From: Mycobacterium paraseoulense
GTDB lineage: Bacteria; Actinomycetota; Actinomycetes; Mycobacteriales; Mycobacteriaceae
DNA: 64,000 nt
Reading direction: 5' to 3'
Assembly: GCF_010731655.1 (NCBI RefSeq)
Contig: NZ_AP022619.1
Span: 1,364,001-1,428,000 of the forward strand
Position 1 is the first letter of the stretch, and each line of letters starts with the position of its first letter. This document shows, piece after piece, positions 8,446-18,284 of this stretch. A program made the translations under genes and the position numbers. Under the pieces are notes generated by a model. It was given only the letters and a program-made list of their open reading frames with translations. It was not told where the DNA came from and ran no database searches.

Positions 8446-11235
8446 TTGACAACCGAGTTCGCGCGCCACGATCTGGCGAAAACCCCCAGCAGCGCAAGCG
8501 AACCCGATCGCGTTCGGGTGATCCGCGAAGGCGTCGCCTCGTACCTGCCCGACATCGACCCCGAAGAGACCTCCGAGTGGCTGGAGTCGTTCGACGAGCT
8601 CCTGGAGCGCTCGGGACCGTCGCGGGCGCGGTATCTGATGTTGCGGCTGCTGGAGCGGGCCGGCGAGCAGCGTGTCGCCATTCCGTCGCTGACCTCAACC
8701 GATTACGTCAACACGATCCCGACCGAACTGGAGCCGTGGTTCCCCGGCGACGAGGACGTCGAGCGGCGCTTCCGGGCGTGGATCCGGTGGAACGCCGCGA
8801 TCATGGTGCACCGCGCCCAGCGGCCGGGAGTCGGTGTGGGCGGCCACATTTCGACCTACGCCTCCTCCGCGGCGCTCTATGAGGTGGGCTTCAACCACTT
8901 CTTCCGGGGCAAGTCGCATCCCGGCGGCGGCGACCAGGTCTTCATCCAGGGCCACGCGTCCCCGGGGATTTACGCGCGCGCCTTCCTCGAAGGCCGGCTC
9001 AGCGAGGACCGGCTCGACGGCTTCCGCCAGGAACACAGCCACGCCGCCGGCGGGTTGCCGTCCTATCCGCACCCGCGGCTGATGCCCGACTTCTGGGAGT
9101 TCCCCACGGTGTCGATGGGCCTGGGCCCGCTCAACGCCATCTACCAGGCGCGGTTCAACCACTACCTGCACGACCGCGGCATCAAGGACACCTCCGATCA
9201 GCACGTGTGGTGCTTCCTCGGCGACGGCGAGATGGACGAGCCGGAGAGCCGCGGGCTGGCGCACGTCGGCGCGCTCGAGGGCCTGGACAACCTGACCTTC
9301 GTGATCAACTGCAACCTGCAGCGCCTGGACGGCCCGGTGCGCGGCAACGGCAAGATCATCCAGGAGCTGGAGTCGTTCTTCCGCGGGGCCGGCTGGAACG
9401 TCATCAAGGTGGTGTGGGCCCGCGAGTGGGACGCCCTGTTGCACGCCGACCGGGACGGCGCACTGGTGAACCTGATGAACACCACCCCCGACGGCGACTA
9501 CCAGACGTACAAGGCCAACGACGGCGCTTACGTGCGCGACCACTTCTTCGGCCGCGACCCGCGCACCAAGGCGCTGGTCGAGCACATGACCGACTCCGAG
9601 ATATGGAACCTCAAGCGCGGCGGCCACGACTACCGCAAGGTGTACGCCGCCTACCGCGCCGCCGTCGACCACAAGGGCCAGCCCACGGTCATCCTGGCCA
9701 AGACCATCAAGGGCTATTCGCTGGGCGCCCACTTCCAGGGCCGCAACGCCACGCACCAGATGAAAAAGCTTGCGCTGGAAGACCTTAAGTGGTTCCGCGA
9801 CTCCATGCGGATCCCGATCAGCGATGCGCAGCTGGAAGAGAATCCCTACCTGCCGCCCTACTACCACCCCGGGCCCGACGCCCCGGAGATCCGCTACATG
9901 CTCGACCGTCGCCGCACCCTCGGCGGCTTCCTGCCCGAGCGCCGCACCAAGGCCAAGGCGCTCAAGCTTCCCTCGCGTGACATCTACGCCGCGCTGAAGA
10001 AGGGGTCGGGCACCCAGGAGGTCGCCACCACCATGGCGACCGTGCGGACCTTCAAGGAGGTGTTGCGGGACAAGGAGATCGGCCCGCGCATCGTGCCGAT
10101 CATCCCCGACGAGGCGCGCACGTTCGGCATGGACTCGTGGTTCCCGTCGCTGAAGATCTACAACCGCCTCGGCCAGCTCTACACCGCCGTCGACGCCGAG
10201 CTGATGCTGGCCTACAAGGAAAGCGAAATCGGCCAGATCCTGCACGAGGGCATCAACGAGGCGGGCTCGGTGGGCTCGTTCATCGCGGCCGGCACGTCGT
10301 ATGCCACGCATAACGAGCCGATGATCCCGATCTACATCTTCTATTCGATGTTCGGCTTCCAGCGCACCGGTGACGGCCTGTGGGCCGCCGCCGACCAGAT
10401 GACCCGCGGCTTCCTGCTCGGCGCCACCGCCGGGCGCACCACACTGACCGGCGAGGGCCTGCAGCACGCCGATGGCCACTCACTGCTGCTGGCCAGCAGC
10501 AATCCGGCGGTGGTGGCCTACGACCCGGCGTTCGCCTACGAGATCGCCTACATCGTGGAAAGCGGGCTGGCGCGGATGTTCGGGGACAACCCCGAGGACG
10601 TGTACTTCTACATCACCATCTACAACGAGCCGTACGTGCAGCCGCCGGAGCCGGAGAACTTCGATCCCGAGGGCGTGTTGCGCGGCATCTACCGCTACCG
10701 GCCCGCCACCGAACAGCGCGCGAACACGGCGCACATCCTGGCCTCCGGCGTGGCGATGCCGTCGGCGCTACAGGCGGCCGAGATGCTGGCCGCCGAGTGG
10801 GACGTCGCCGCCGACGTCTGGTCGGTGACCAGCTGGGGCGAACTGAACCGCGATGGGGTGGCCGTCGAGAAGGCGAGGCTGCGTCACCCCGACCGGCCGG
10901 CCGGCACCGCCTACGTGACCCAGGCGCTGGCGAACGCGGCCGGCCCGGTGATCGCCGTCTCGGACTGGATGCGCGCCGTCCCCGAGCAGATCCGGCCCTG
11001 GGTGCCCAACACGTTCGTCACGCTGGGCACCGACGGGTTCGGCTTCTCGGACACCCGTCCGGCCGCGCGCCGCTACTTCAACACCGACGCCGAGTCGCAG
11101 GTGGTCGCAGTGCTGGAGGCGTTGGCGCGCGACGGCGAGATCGACCCCTCGGTGCCGGTCGCGGCCGCGCGCCAGTACAAGATCGACGACGTCCAGGCCG
11201 CGCCCGAGCAGACCTCCGACCCCGGGGTGGCCTGA
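8446..11235 (+). CDS. aceE: Pyruvate dehydrogenase E1 component AceE (homodimeric type)
   Basis: The 929-aa protein decarboxylates pyruvate with thiamine diphosphate and passes the acetyl group to the E2 lipoyl domain. The ThDP/Mg motif runs from [12 protein letters not shown] to [10 protein letters not shown], and active-site histidines are seen in [20 protein letters not shown] and [13 protein letters not shown]. It aligns almost end to end with M. tuberculosis AceE (Rv2241). I chose the TTG at 8446 because AGGAG lies 7 nt upstream and the resulting [10 protein letters not shown] matches the known N-terminus (MTTDFARHDL). The genes for E2/E3 are not nearby. Confidence 0.97.
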   Translation: MTTEFARHDLAKTPSSASEPDRVRVIREGVASYLPDIDPEETSEWLESFDELLERSGPSRARYLMLRLLERAGEQRVAIPSLTSTDYVNTIPTELEPWFPGDEDVERRFRAWIRWNAAIMVHRAQRPGVGVGGHISTYASSAALYEVGFNHFFRGKSHPGGGDQVFIQGHASPGIYARAFLEGRLSEDRLDGFRQEHSHAAGGLPSYPHPRLMPDFWEFPTVSMGLGPLNAIYQARFNHYLHDRGIKDTSDQHVWCFLGDGEMDEPESRGLAHVGALEGLDNLTFVINCNLQRLDGPVRGNGKIIQELESFFRGAGWNVIKVVWAREWDALLHADRDGALVNLMNTTPDGDYQTYKANDGAYVRDHFFGRDPRTKALVEHMTDSEIWNLKRGGHDYRKVYAAYRAAVDHKGQPTVILAKTIKGYSLGAHFQGRNATHQMKKLALEDLKWFRDSMRIPISDAQLEENPYLPPYYHPGPDAPEIRYMLDRRRTLGGFLPERRTKAKALKLPSRDIYAALKKGSGTQEVATTMATVRTFKEVLRDKEIGPRIVPIIPDEARTFGMDSWFPSLKIYNRLGQLYTAVDAELMLAYKESEIGQILHEGINEAGSVGSFIAAGTSYATHNEPMIPIYIFYSMFGFQRTGDGLWAAADQMTRGFLLGATAGRTTLTGEGLQHADGHSLLLASSNPAVVAYDPAFAYEIAYIVESGLARMFGDNPEDVYFYITIYNEPYVQPPEPENFDPEGVLRGIYRYRPATEQRANTAHILASGVAMPSALQAAEMLAAEWDVAADVWSVTSWGELNRDGVAVEKARLRHPDRPAGTAYVTQALANAAGPVIAVSDWMRAVPEQIRPWVPNTFVTLGTDGFGFSDTRPAARRYFNTDAESQVVAVLEALARDGEIDPSVPVAAARQYKIDDVQAAPEQTSDPGVA

Positions 11236-11388
11236 CGGTCGTCCCTTCGCGACGCTCCCTCCGCCGAGCGCCCGGCCAGCCGCACATTGGGTGTCGAGCG
11301 CCCGGCCGGCCGGGCACTCGAGCGCCGCAACGCCCGGCACACGCCTAAACCGCCCACTCCTTTGGCGGATACTTCCAGAAAAGTGGCG

Positions 11389-11401
11389 TAGGTTTTAGGG
11401 G
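11389..11401 (+). promoter_or_regulatory. Candidate -10 element giving a leaderless mabR mRNA
   Basis: TAGGTT fits the mycobacterial -10 pattern TANNNT, and its last base is 7 nt from the G of the mabR GTG codon. A transcript starting there would have no 5' leader; no Shine-Dalgarno sequence of useful quality is visible before the GTG. Leaderless mRNAs are common in mycobacteria. This is an inference from spacing only. Confidence 0.45.
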
Positions 11402-12726
11402 TGAATGACAACCCGTTCGCCGGCCCCTTCGCCAAGCAGCCCCGGTCGCCACTCGAACTGCTGGACACCGTGCCGGACTCGGTGTTGCGACGGCTGAAGC
11501 AGTACTCCGGGCGACTGGCCACCGAAGCGGTCTCGGTCATGCAGGACCGGCTGCCCTTCTTCGCCGACCTCGAGGCGTCGCAGCGGGCCAGCGTGGCGTT
11601 GGTGGTCCAGACGGCCATCAACAACTTCGTCGAGTGGATGCAGGACCCGCACAGCAACGTCAGCTACACCGCCCAGGCGTTCGAGCTGGTGCCCCAGGAC
11701 CTGGCCCGCCGGATCGCGTTGCGGCACAGCGTGGACATGGTGCGCGTCACCATGGAGTTCTTCGAAGAGGTCCTGCCGCTGGTGGCCCGCTCCGAGGAGC
11801 AGTTGACCTCCCTGACCGTGGGCGTGCTGAAGTACAGCCGTGACCTGGCGTTCACCGCCGCCTCGGCCTACGCGAACGCGGCGGAGGCCCGCGGCACCTG
11901 GGACAGCCGGATGGAGGCCAGCGTGGTCGACGCGGTGGTCCGCGGCGACACCGGGCCGGAGCTGTTGTCCCGGGCCGCCGCGCTGAACTGGGACACCACC
12001 GCCCCGGCGACCGTCGTGGTCGGTGCCCCGGCGCCCGGCCGGGACGGGACCACCGGGCCGGGCGACAGCCAGCGGGCCAGCCAGCACGTCCGCGACATCG
12101 CCGCCCGGCACGGCCGCGCCGCCCTCACGGACGTGCACGGCACCTGGCTGGTCGCCATCGTGTCCGGCCAACTGTCGCCTACCGACAAATTCCTCGGCGA
12201 GCTGCTGGACGCGTTCTCCGACGGCCCCGTGGTCATCGGGCCCACGGCGCCCATGCTCACGGCGGCCTATCACAGCGCCAGCGAGGCGATTTCGGGGATG
12301 AACGCCGTCGGCGGCTGGCGGGGGGCGCCCCGGCCCGTGCAGGCGCGGGAACTCCTGCCCGAACGCGCCCTGATGGGCGACGCCTCGGCCATCGTGGCCC
12401 TGCACACCGACGTCATGGGGCCGTTGGCCGACGCGGGGCCCACCCTCATCGAGACCCTGGACGCTTACTTGGATTGTGGGGGCGCGATTGAAGCCTGTGC
12501 CAGAAAGTTGTTCGTTCATCCAAACACCGTGCGCTACCGACTCAAGCGGATCACCGACTTCACCGGACGCGATCCCACCCAGCCCCGCGACGCGTATGTG
12601 CTGCGAGTGGCGGCGACGGTCGGCCAGCTCAACTACCCCACCGCTCCCGCCGGCGTCGCCACCAAACCGATTCCCCCTGTTCCACTGCCGGTCAGGGCGG
12701 CTATCGTGGGTCAATCCGAGTCATAG
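11401..12726 (+). CDS. mabR: MabR, PucR/CdaR-type transcriptional regulator of FAS-II
   Basis: The 441-aa protein ends in a PucR-type helix-turn-helix (IEACARKLFVHPNTVRYRLKRI, about residues 358-380), with N-terminal and central regions typical of the CdaR/PucR family sensor part. In mycobacteria the gene just upstream of fabD (Rv2242) encodes MabR, an essential regulator that binds the fas-II promoter and responds to long-chain acyl-CoA. Position and strand agree here. The 140-nt gap to fabD contains a hexameric inverted repeat suited to operator use. Separation from aceE is 165 nt, with only GC-rich sequence in between. Confidence 0.9.
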   Translation: MNDNPFAGPFAKQPRSPLELLDTVPDSVLRRLKQYSGRLATEAVSVMQDRLPFFADLEASQRASVALVVQTAINNFVEWMQDPHSNVSYTAQAFELVPQDLARRIALRHSVDMVRVTMEFFEEVLPLVARSEEQLTSLTVGVLKYSRDLAFTAASAYANAAEARGTWDSRMEASVVDAVVRGDTGPELLSRAAALNWDTTAPATVVVGAPAPGRDGTTGPGDSQRASQHVRDIAARHGRAALTDVHGTWLVAIVSGQLSPTDKFLGELLDAFSDGPVVIGPTAPMLTAAYHSASEAISGMNAVGGWRGAPRPVQARELLPERALMGDASAIVALHTDVMGPLADAGPTLIETLDAYLDCGGAIEACARKLFVHPNTVRYRLKRITDFTGRDPTQPRDAYVLRVAATVGQLNYPTAPAGVATKPIPPVPLPVRAAIVGQSES

Positions 12727-12779
12727 TGATCCAGACAACAGATCGCGGCACGGTATCGAACATGTAGCTTACGGAGCTA

Positions 12780-12800
12780 TTTTGTAGGGACTACACAAAA
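12780..12800. promoter_or_regulatory. Inverted repeat TTTTGT-N9-ACAAAA, candidate MabR operator of the FAS-II operon
   Basis: Two perfect 6-bp arms flank a 9-nt spacer, in an unusually AT-rich stretch between mabR and fabD. A TAATCT box at 12818-12823 could be the -10 of the fas-II promoter, which would put the repeat around its -35 region. TTTTGT/ACAAAA half-sites are what I recall as the reported MabR motif, though I recall a longer spacer, so the match in spacing is not assured. Confidence 0.6.
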
Positions 12801-12866
12801 ACCTAAGACCAGGTTCATAATCTGTTACACCCGCCAAAACCGTTTCCACAGTGTTCTCTTAAACAC

Positions 12867-13775
12867 GTGATTGCTTTGCTTGCGCCCGGACAGGGTTCGC
12901 AGACCGAGGGGATGCTGTCGCCGTGGCTCGACCTGCCCGGCGCCGCCGACCAGCTCGACCTGTGGTCGAAGGCCAGCGGCCTCGACCTGGTCCGGCTGGG
13001 CACCACCGCGTCGACCGAAGAGATCACCGACACCGCGGTCACTCAGCCCCTGGTCGTCGCCGCCACCCTGCTGGCCCACCAGGAACTCACCAAGCGCGGC
13101 CTGCTGTCCGACGCGGACCTCATCGTCGCCGGCCACTCCGTCGGCGAGATCGCGGCGTATGCGATCGCCGGTGTGATGGCCGCCGATGACGCCGTCGCGC
13201 TGGCCGCCACCCGCGGCGCCGAGATGGCCAAGGCGTGCGCCATCGAGCCGACCGGCATGTCGGCCGTGCTCGGCGGTGACGAGGCCGAGGTGCTGGCCCG
13301 TCTCGAGCAGCTCGACCTGTTCCCCGCCAACCGCAACGCCGCCGGCCAGATCGTCGCCGCCGGCCCGCTGACGGCGCTGGAGAAGCTGGCCGAGGACCCG
13401 CCGGCGAAGGCCCGGATCCGCGCCCTCGGTGTCGCGGGGGCGTTCCACACCAAGTACATGGCTCCGGCCCTCGACCGTTACGCCGCCGCGGCGGCCGCGG
13501 TCGCGACCTCCGAGCCCACCGCCACGCTGCTGTCGAACCGCGACGGGCAGCCCGTCGCCTCCGCGGCGGCGGCGATGGAGGCGCTGGTCGCTCAGCTGAC
13601 CCAGCCGGTCCGCTGGGACCTGTGCACGGCGACCATGCGTGACCGCGAGGTCACGGCGGCCGTGGAGTTCCCCCCCGCGGGCACTCTGACGGGCATCGCC
13701 AAACGAGAACTTCGGGGGGTCACCACCCGCGCCGTCAAGGCACCCGCAGACCTGGACGCAGTGGCCGAACTCTGA
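12867..13775 (+). CDS. fabD: Malonyl-CoA:ACP transacylase FabD
   Basis: The 302-aa enzyme transfers malonyl from CoA to AcpM, feeding the FAS-II elongation cycle of mycolic acid synthesis. The GQGSQ motif near residue 8-12, the nucleophile Ser91 in AGHSVGEIAA and the catalytic His in GAFHTKYMAPA are intact. The GTG start gives the N-terminus MIALLAPGQGSQ. It is the first gene of a five-gene operon with 42-82 nt gaps or overlaps between members. Confidence 0.97.
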   Translation: MIALLAPGQGSQTEGMLSPWLDLPGAADQLDLWSKASGLDLVRLGTTASTEEITDTAVTQPLVVAATLLAHQELTKRGLLSDADLIVAGHSVGEIAAYAIAGVMAADDAVALAATRGAEMAKACAIEPTGMSAVLGGDEAEVLARLEQLDLFPANRNAAGQIVAAGPLTALEKLAEDPPAKARIRALGVAGAFHTKYMAPALDRYAAAAAAVATSEPTATLLSNRDGQPVASAAAAMEALVAQLTQPVRWDLCTATMRDREVTAAVEFPPAGTLTGIAKRELRGVTTRAVKAPADLDAVAEL

Positions 13776-13857
13776 CAGCCGCATCCAGTACAACCACATA
13801 ACGCTCTATAAGAACGCTCTGTTCGACTAACACAACACATTTAGAAGGGAAGACGCT

Positions 13858-14202
13858 GTGGCCGTCAGCCAGGAAGAAATCATCGCCGGTATCGCGGAGA
13901 TCATCGAAGAGGTCACCGGTATCGAGCCGTCCGAGGTCACCCCGGAGAAGTCCTTCGTCGACGACCTGGACATCGACTCGCTGTCGATGGTCGAGATCGC
14001 GGTGCAGACCGAGGACAAGTACGGCGTGAAGATCCCGGACGAGGACCTCGCCGGTCTGCGCACCGTCGGTGACGTCGTGTCCTACATCCAGAAGCTCGAG
14101 GAAGAGAACCCCGAGGCTGCCGAGGCGCTGCGCGCCAAGCTGGAGACCGAGAACCCCGACGCCGTCGCCAACGTCAAGGCGAGGATGGACGCGGACAAGT
14201 GA
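13858..14202 (+). CDS. acpM: Meromycolate-extension acyl carrier protein AcpM
   Basis: The 114-aa acidic protein carries the phosphopantetheine attachment serine, Ser41, in [12 protein letters not shown]. It is longer than a typical ACP (about 80 aa) because of a charged C-terminal extension ([16 protein letters not shown] and onward), a known hallmark of mycobacterial AcpM. A good Shine-Dalgarno (AGAAGGGAAG) precedes the GTG. The stop overlaps the kasA start by 4 nt. AcpM shuttles the growing meromycolate chain between FAS-II enzymes. Confidence 0.97.
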   Translation: MAVSQEEIIAGIAEIIEEVTGIEPSEVTPEKSFVDDLDIDSLSMVEIAVQTEDKYGVKIPDEDLAGLRTVGDVVSYIQKLEEENPEAAEALRAKLETENPDAVANVKARMDADK

Positions 14203-15449
14203 GCAAGCCTTCCACTGCTAATGGCGGTTACCCCAGCGTTGTGGTAACCGCCGTCACGGCGACGACGTCGATCGCGCCGGACATCGAGAGCACGTGGAAG
14301 GGTTTGTTGGCCGGCGAAAGCGGCATCCGCGTCCTCGAAGACGAGTTCGTCACCAAGTGGGACCTGCCCGTCAAGATCGGTGGTCACCTCAAGGAGCCCA
14401 TCGACGAGCACATGAGCAGGCTGGATCTGCGGCGCATGTCGTACGTCCAGCGGCTGGCCAAGCTGCTCAGCACTCAGCTGTGGGAGACCGCCGGCAACCC
14501 GGAGCTCGACCCCGACCGGTTCTCGGTCGTGGTCGGCACCGGGCTCGGTGGCGCCGAAAGGATCGTCGAGAGCTACGACCTGATGAACGAGGGCGGCCCC
14601 CGCAAGGTGTCGCCGCTCGCCGTTCAGATGATCATGCCCAACGGCGCCGCGGCGGTGGTGGGCCTGCAGCTCGGGGCCCGGGCCGGGGTCATCACCCCGG
14701 TGTCGGCCTGTTCGTCGGGATCCGAGGCGATCGCCCACGCCTGGCGTCAGATCGTCATGGGTGACGCGGACGTCGCCGTCTGTGGCGGCGTCGAGGGTCC
14801 CATCGAGGCGCTGCCCATCGCGGCGTTCTCCATGATGCGGGCCATGTCCACTCGCAACGACGAGCCCGAACGTGCATCGAGACCGTTCGACAAGGACCGC
14901 GACGGCTTCGTGTTCGGCGAGGCCGGGGCCCTCATGGTGATCGAGACCGAGGAGCACGCCAAGGCCCGCGGCGCCAAGCCGCTGGCCCGGCTGATGGGCG
15001 CCGGCATCACCTCCGACGCGTTCCACATGGTGGCGCCCGCCGCGGACGGCGTGCGCGCCGGCCGGGCGATGCAACGGGCGCTCGAGTTGGCTGGCTTGTC
15101 CCCCAAGGACATCGACCACGTCAACGCTCACGGGACGGCGACACCGATCGGCGACACGGCCGAAGCCAACGCCATCCGGGTCGCCGGCTGCGAGCAGGCA
15201 GCGGTGTACGCACCCAAATCCGCACTGGGCCACTCCATCGGGGCGGTCGGTGCGCTGGAATCTGTTCTCACGGTATTGAGCCTTCGGGACGGCGTGATAC
15301 CGCCAACACTCAATTTCGAAACCCCCGATCCCGAGATCGACCTTGATGTTGTCGCGGGCGAACCTCGCTACGGCGATTTCCGTTACGCCATCAACAACTC
15401 GTTCGGATTCGGTGGCCACAACGTGGCGCTCGCCTTCGGGCGGTACTGA
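14199..15449 (+). CDS. kasA: 3-oxoacyl-ACP synthase KasA
   Basis: The 416-aa condensing enzyme elongates AcpM-bound acyl chains with malonyl-AcpM in early mycolate extension. The Cys-His-His triad falls exactly at Cys171 ([11 protein letters not shown]), His311 (VNAHGTATP) and His345 (SALGHSIG), as in M. tuberculosis KasA. The C-terminal [11 protein letters not shown] motif is present. The GTG start overlaps the acpM stop. Thiolactomycin is a known inhibitor of the family; nothing in the sequence indicates resistance. Confidence 0.98.
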   Translation: MSKPSTANGGYPSVVVTAVTATTSIAPDIESTWKGLLAGESGIRVLEDEFVTKWDLPVKIGGHLKEPIDEHMSRLDLRRMSYVQRLAKLLSTQLWETAGNPELDPDRFSVVVGTGLGGAERIVESYDLMNEGGPRKVSPLAVQMIMPNGAAAVVGLQLGARAGVITPVSACSSGSEAIAHAWRQIVMGDADVAVCGGVEGPIEALPIAAFSMMRAMSTRNDEPERASRPFDKDRDGFVFGEAGALMVIETEEHAKARGAKPLARLMGAGITSDAFHMVAPAADGVRAGRAMQRALELAGLSPKDIDHVNAHGTATPIGDTAEANAIRVAGCEQAAVYAPKSALGHSIGAVGALESVLTVLSLRDGVIPPTLNFETPDPEIDLDVVAGEPRYGDFRYAINNSFGFGGHNVALAFGRY

Positions 15450-15530
15450 GCACGGCATCCGGCGACGACGAGGGCCGCGAGCGGCCCGGCGAGTCGCCGG
15501 ACAAGTACGGAAGGAACGTTCGCAAGACCC

Positions 15531-16790
15531 ATGACAGAGCTGGTTACCGGGAAAACGCTCCCGAACGTGGTCGTCACTGGCGTCGCCATGACGACCGCAC
15601 TGGCGACTGACGCCGAGAACACCTGGAAGCTGTTGCTGGACAGCCAAAGTGGTATCCGCAGGCTCGAGGACCCGTTCGTCGAGGAGTTCGACCTGCCGGT
15701 CAAGATCGGTGGGCACCTGCGGGAGGAATTCGACAGCCAGATGACCCGCGTCGAGCTGCGCCGGACGGGTTACCTGCAGCGGATGTCCACCATCTTGAGC
15801 CGACGGGTCTGGGAGAACGCCGGCTCGCCGGAGGTCGACTCCGACCGCTTGCTGGTGTCCATCGGCACTGGGTTGGGTTCGTCGGAGGAGATGGTCTTCA
15901 GCTACGACGACATGCGCGCTCGTGGCATGAAGGCGGTCTCTCCGCTCGGGGTGCAGAAGTACATGCCCAACGGCGCCGCGGCGGCGGTGGGCCTGGAGCG
16001 GCACGCCCGGGCCGGCGTGATCACGCCCGTGTCGGCGTGCGCGTCCGGTTCCGAGGGTGTCGCCCAGGCGTGGCGCAACATCGTCTTCGGCGAGGCCGAC
16101 ATCGCCATCTGCGGTGGTGTCGAGACCAAGATCGAGGCGGTGCCGATCGCGGCGTTCGCCCAGATGCGCATCGTGATGTCGACCAAGAACGACGACCCGG
16201 TGGGCGCCTGCCGCCCGTTCGACCGGGACCGCACCGGCTTCGTGTTCGGCGAGGCGGGGGCGCTCATGGTGATCGAGACCGAGGAGCACGCCAAGGCTCG
16301 TGGGGCCAACATCCTGGCCCGGATCATGGGGGCCAGCATCACCTCGGACGGCTACCACATGGTGGCGCCGGATCCCAACGGCCTGCGGGCCGGGCACGCG
16401 ATGAGCCGGGCGATCCAGCTGGCCGGCCTGACACCCGGCGATATCGACCACGTGAACGCCCACGCCACCGGCACGTCGGTGGGTGACGTCGCCGAGGGCA
16501 AGGCGATCAACAACGCGCTCGGCCCCCACGGCGGCAACGCGGCGGTCTACGCGCCCAAGGCCGCGCTGGGCCACTCGGTCGGCGCGGTGGGTGCGGTCGA
16601 GTCGATCCTCACGGTGCTCGCCCTGCGCGACCAGGTCGTTCCGCCGACGCTCAACCTCGAGAACCTCGATCCGGAAATCGATCTGGACGTGGTGGCGGGC
16701 AAGCCGCGGCCGGGCAATTACGAGTACGCGATCAACAACTCGTTCGGATTCGGCGGGCACAACGTCGCGATCGTCTTCGGGCGGTACTGA
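15531..16790 (+). CDS. kasB: 3-oxoacyl-ACP synthase KasB
   Basis: This 419-aa paralogue of KasA arose by tandem duplication, and shares the triad Cys170 ([11 protein letters not shown]), His311 (VNAHATGTS) and His348 (AALGHSVG). KasB extends meromycolates to full length, which affects acid-fastness and virulence in M. tuberculosis. The ATG at 15531 gives a protein about 20 residues shorter than the annotated M. tuberculosis protein. A GGAAGGAA sequence sits about 11 nt before the start. The 81-nt gap after kasA has no terminator with a T-tract. Confidence 0.97.
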   Translation: MTELVTGKTLPNVVVTGVAMTTALATDAENTWKLLLDSQSGIRRLEDPFVEEFDLPVKIGGHLREEFDSQMTRVELRRTGYLQRMSTILSRRVWENAGSPEVDSDRLLVSIGTGLGSSEEMVFSYDDMRARGMKAVSPLGVQKYMPNGAAAAVGLERHARAGVITPVSACASGSEGVAQAWRNIVFGEADIAICGGVETKIEAVPIAAFAQMRIVMSTKNDDPVGACRPFDRDRTGFVFGEAGALMVIETEEHAKARGANILARIMGASITSDGYHMVAPDPNGLRAGHAMSRAIQLAGLTPGDIDHVNAHATGTSVGDVAEGKAINNALGPHGGNAAVYAPKAALGHSVGAVGAVESILTVLALRDQVVPPTLNLENLDPEIDLDVVAGKPRPGNYEYAINNSFGFGGHNVAIVFGRY

Positions 16791-16837
16791 TCAGCGCTTC
16801 CTCACCAGAGAGCACACCCGGAACAGGAGACCTTGCG

Positions 16838-18259
16838 ATGACAATCATGGCCCCCGCGTCGGTTGGCGAGTCGCTCGACCCCAGGGACCCGTTGCTGCGT
16901 CTTAGCAACTTCTTCGACGAGGGCAGCGTCGAGCTGCTGCACGAGCGTGACCGCTCGGGTGTGCTTGCGGCGTCGGGCGACGTCAACGGCGTGCGCACCA
17001 TCGCCTTCTGCACCGATGGCACGGTGATGGGCGGCGCCATGGGCGTCGAGGGCTGCGCGCACATCGTCAACGCCTACGACACCGCCATCGAGGAGCAGAG
17101 CCCGATCGTGGGCATCTGGCACTCCGGCGGCGCCCGGCTGGCCGAGGGCGTCAAGGCCCTGCACGCGGTCGGGACCGTGTTCGAGGCGATGATTCGCGCG
17201 TCCGGATACGTTCCGCAGATCTCGGTGGTCGTCGGTTTCGCTGCGGGAGGGGCCGCCTACGGCCCCGCGCTGACCGACGTCATCGTGATGGCGCCGGAAA
17301 GCCGGGTGTTCGTCACCGGGCCCGACGTGGTGCGCAGCGTCACCGGCGAGGACGTGGACATGGCGTCCCTCGGCGGACCGGAGACCCACCACAAGAAGTC
17401 CGGGGTGTGCCACATCGTCGCCGACGACGAGCTCGACGCCTACGAGCGCGGCCGCCGGCTGGTCGGATTGTTCTGCCAGCAGGGGCATTTCGACCGCAGC
17501 AAGGCCGAAGCGGGTGACACGGACATCCACGCGCTGCTGCCCGAGTCCGCACGACGGGCCTACGACGTGCGTCCGATCGTGACCGCGATCCTGGACGACG
17601 AGACGCCGTTCGACGAGTTCCAGGCCAACTGGGCGCCGTCGATGGTGATCGGGCTGGGCCGCCTGTCGGGCCGCACGGTGGGCGTGCTGGCGAACAACCC
17701 GCTGCGGCTGGGCGGCTGCCTGAACTCCGAAAGCGCCGAGAAGGCAGCACGTTTCGTGCGGCTCTGCGACGCGTTCGGCATCCCGCTGGTGGTGGTGGTC
17801 GACGTGCCGGGCTACCTGCCCGGTGTCGACCAGGAGTGGGGCGGCGTGGTGCGCCGCGGCGCGAAGCTGCTGCACGCCTTCGGCGAGTGCACGGTCCCGC
17901 GTGTCACGCTGGTCACCCGAAAGACGTACGGCGGGGCCTACATTGCGATGAACTCCCGGTCGCTGAACGCGACCAAGGTGTACGCCTGGCCGGACGCCGA
18001 GGTGGCCGTGATGGGCGCCAAGGCCGCCGTCGGCATTCTGCACAAGAAGAAGCTGGCCGCCGCGGCCGACCACGAGCGCGAGGCGCTGCACGACGAACTG
18101 GCGGCCGAGCACGAGAAGATCGCCGGCGGTGTGGACAGCGCGATCGAGATCGGTGTGGTCGACGAGAAGATCGACCCGTCGCACACCCGCAGCAAGCTCA
18201 CCGAAGCGCTGGCCCAGGCGCCGGCGCGCCGCGGGCGCCACAAGAACATCCCGCTGTAG
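16838..18259 (+). CDS. accD6: Acetyl/propionyl-CoA carboxylase beta subunit AccD6
   Basis: The 473-aa carboxyltransferase subunit supplies malonyl-CoA for FAS-I and FAS-II, working with a biotinylated AccA3 encoded elsewhere. The N-terminal half contains GIWHSGGARLAEGV and VVVGFAAGGAAYGPALTD; the C-terminal half contains VVDVPGYLPGVDQEWGGVVRRGAKLL and KTYGGAYIAMNSRSL, together forming the acyl-CoA and biotin sites of this crotonase-like fold. The linked position behind kasB is conserved in mycobacteria. It ends against a convergent FAD monooxygenase gene. Confidence 0.97.
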   Translation: MTIMAPASVGESLDPRDPLLRLSNFFDEGSVELLHERDRSGVLAASGDVNGVRTIAFCTDGTVMGGAMGVEGCAHIVNAYDTAIEEQSPIVGIWHSGGARLAEGVKALHAVGTVFEAMIRASGYVPQISVVVGFAAGGAAYGPALTDVIVMAPESRVFVTGPDVVRSVTGEDVDMASLGGPETHHKKSGVCHIVADDELDAYERGRRLVGLFCQQGHFDRSKAEAGDTDIHALLPESARRAYDVRPIVTAILDDETPFDEFQANWAPSMVIGLGRLSGRTVGVLANNPLRLGGCLNSESAEKAARFVRLCDAFGIPLVVVVDVPGYLPGVDQEWGGVVRRGAKLLHAFGECTVPRVTLVTRKTYGGAYIAMNSRSLNATKVYAWPDAEVAVMGAKAAVGILHKKKLAAAADHEREALHDELAAEHEKIAGGVDSAIEIGVVDEKIDPSHTRSKLTEALAQAPARRGRHKNIPL

Positions 18260-18284
18260 GCCAGCGGCTGGCACGCTGGCGGCT

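Noticed and set aside
8695..10479. Long open frame antisense to aceE
   Set aside because: It mirrors AceE codon bias and has no start context or recognisable domain.
11300..11315. 16-nt palindrome GCCCGGCCGGCCGGGC after aceE
   Set aside because: It is all G/C with no loop or T-tract in a GC-rich gap beside repeated GAGCGCCCGGCC; chance or weak terminator, not supported enough to list.
14082..16760. A very long open frame of about 890 codons antisense to acpM, kasA and kasB
   Set aside because: Its composition is Arg/His/Gly/Val-rich without motifs, as expected for the complement of GC-rich coding DNA; the sense strand has three clear enzymes with intact active sites.
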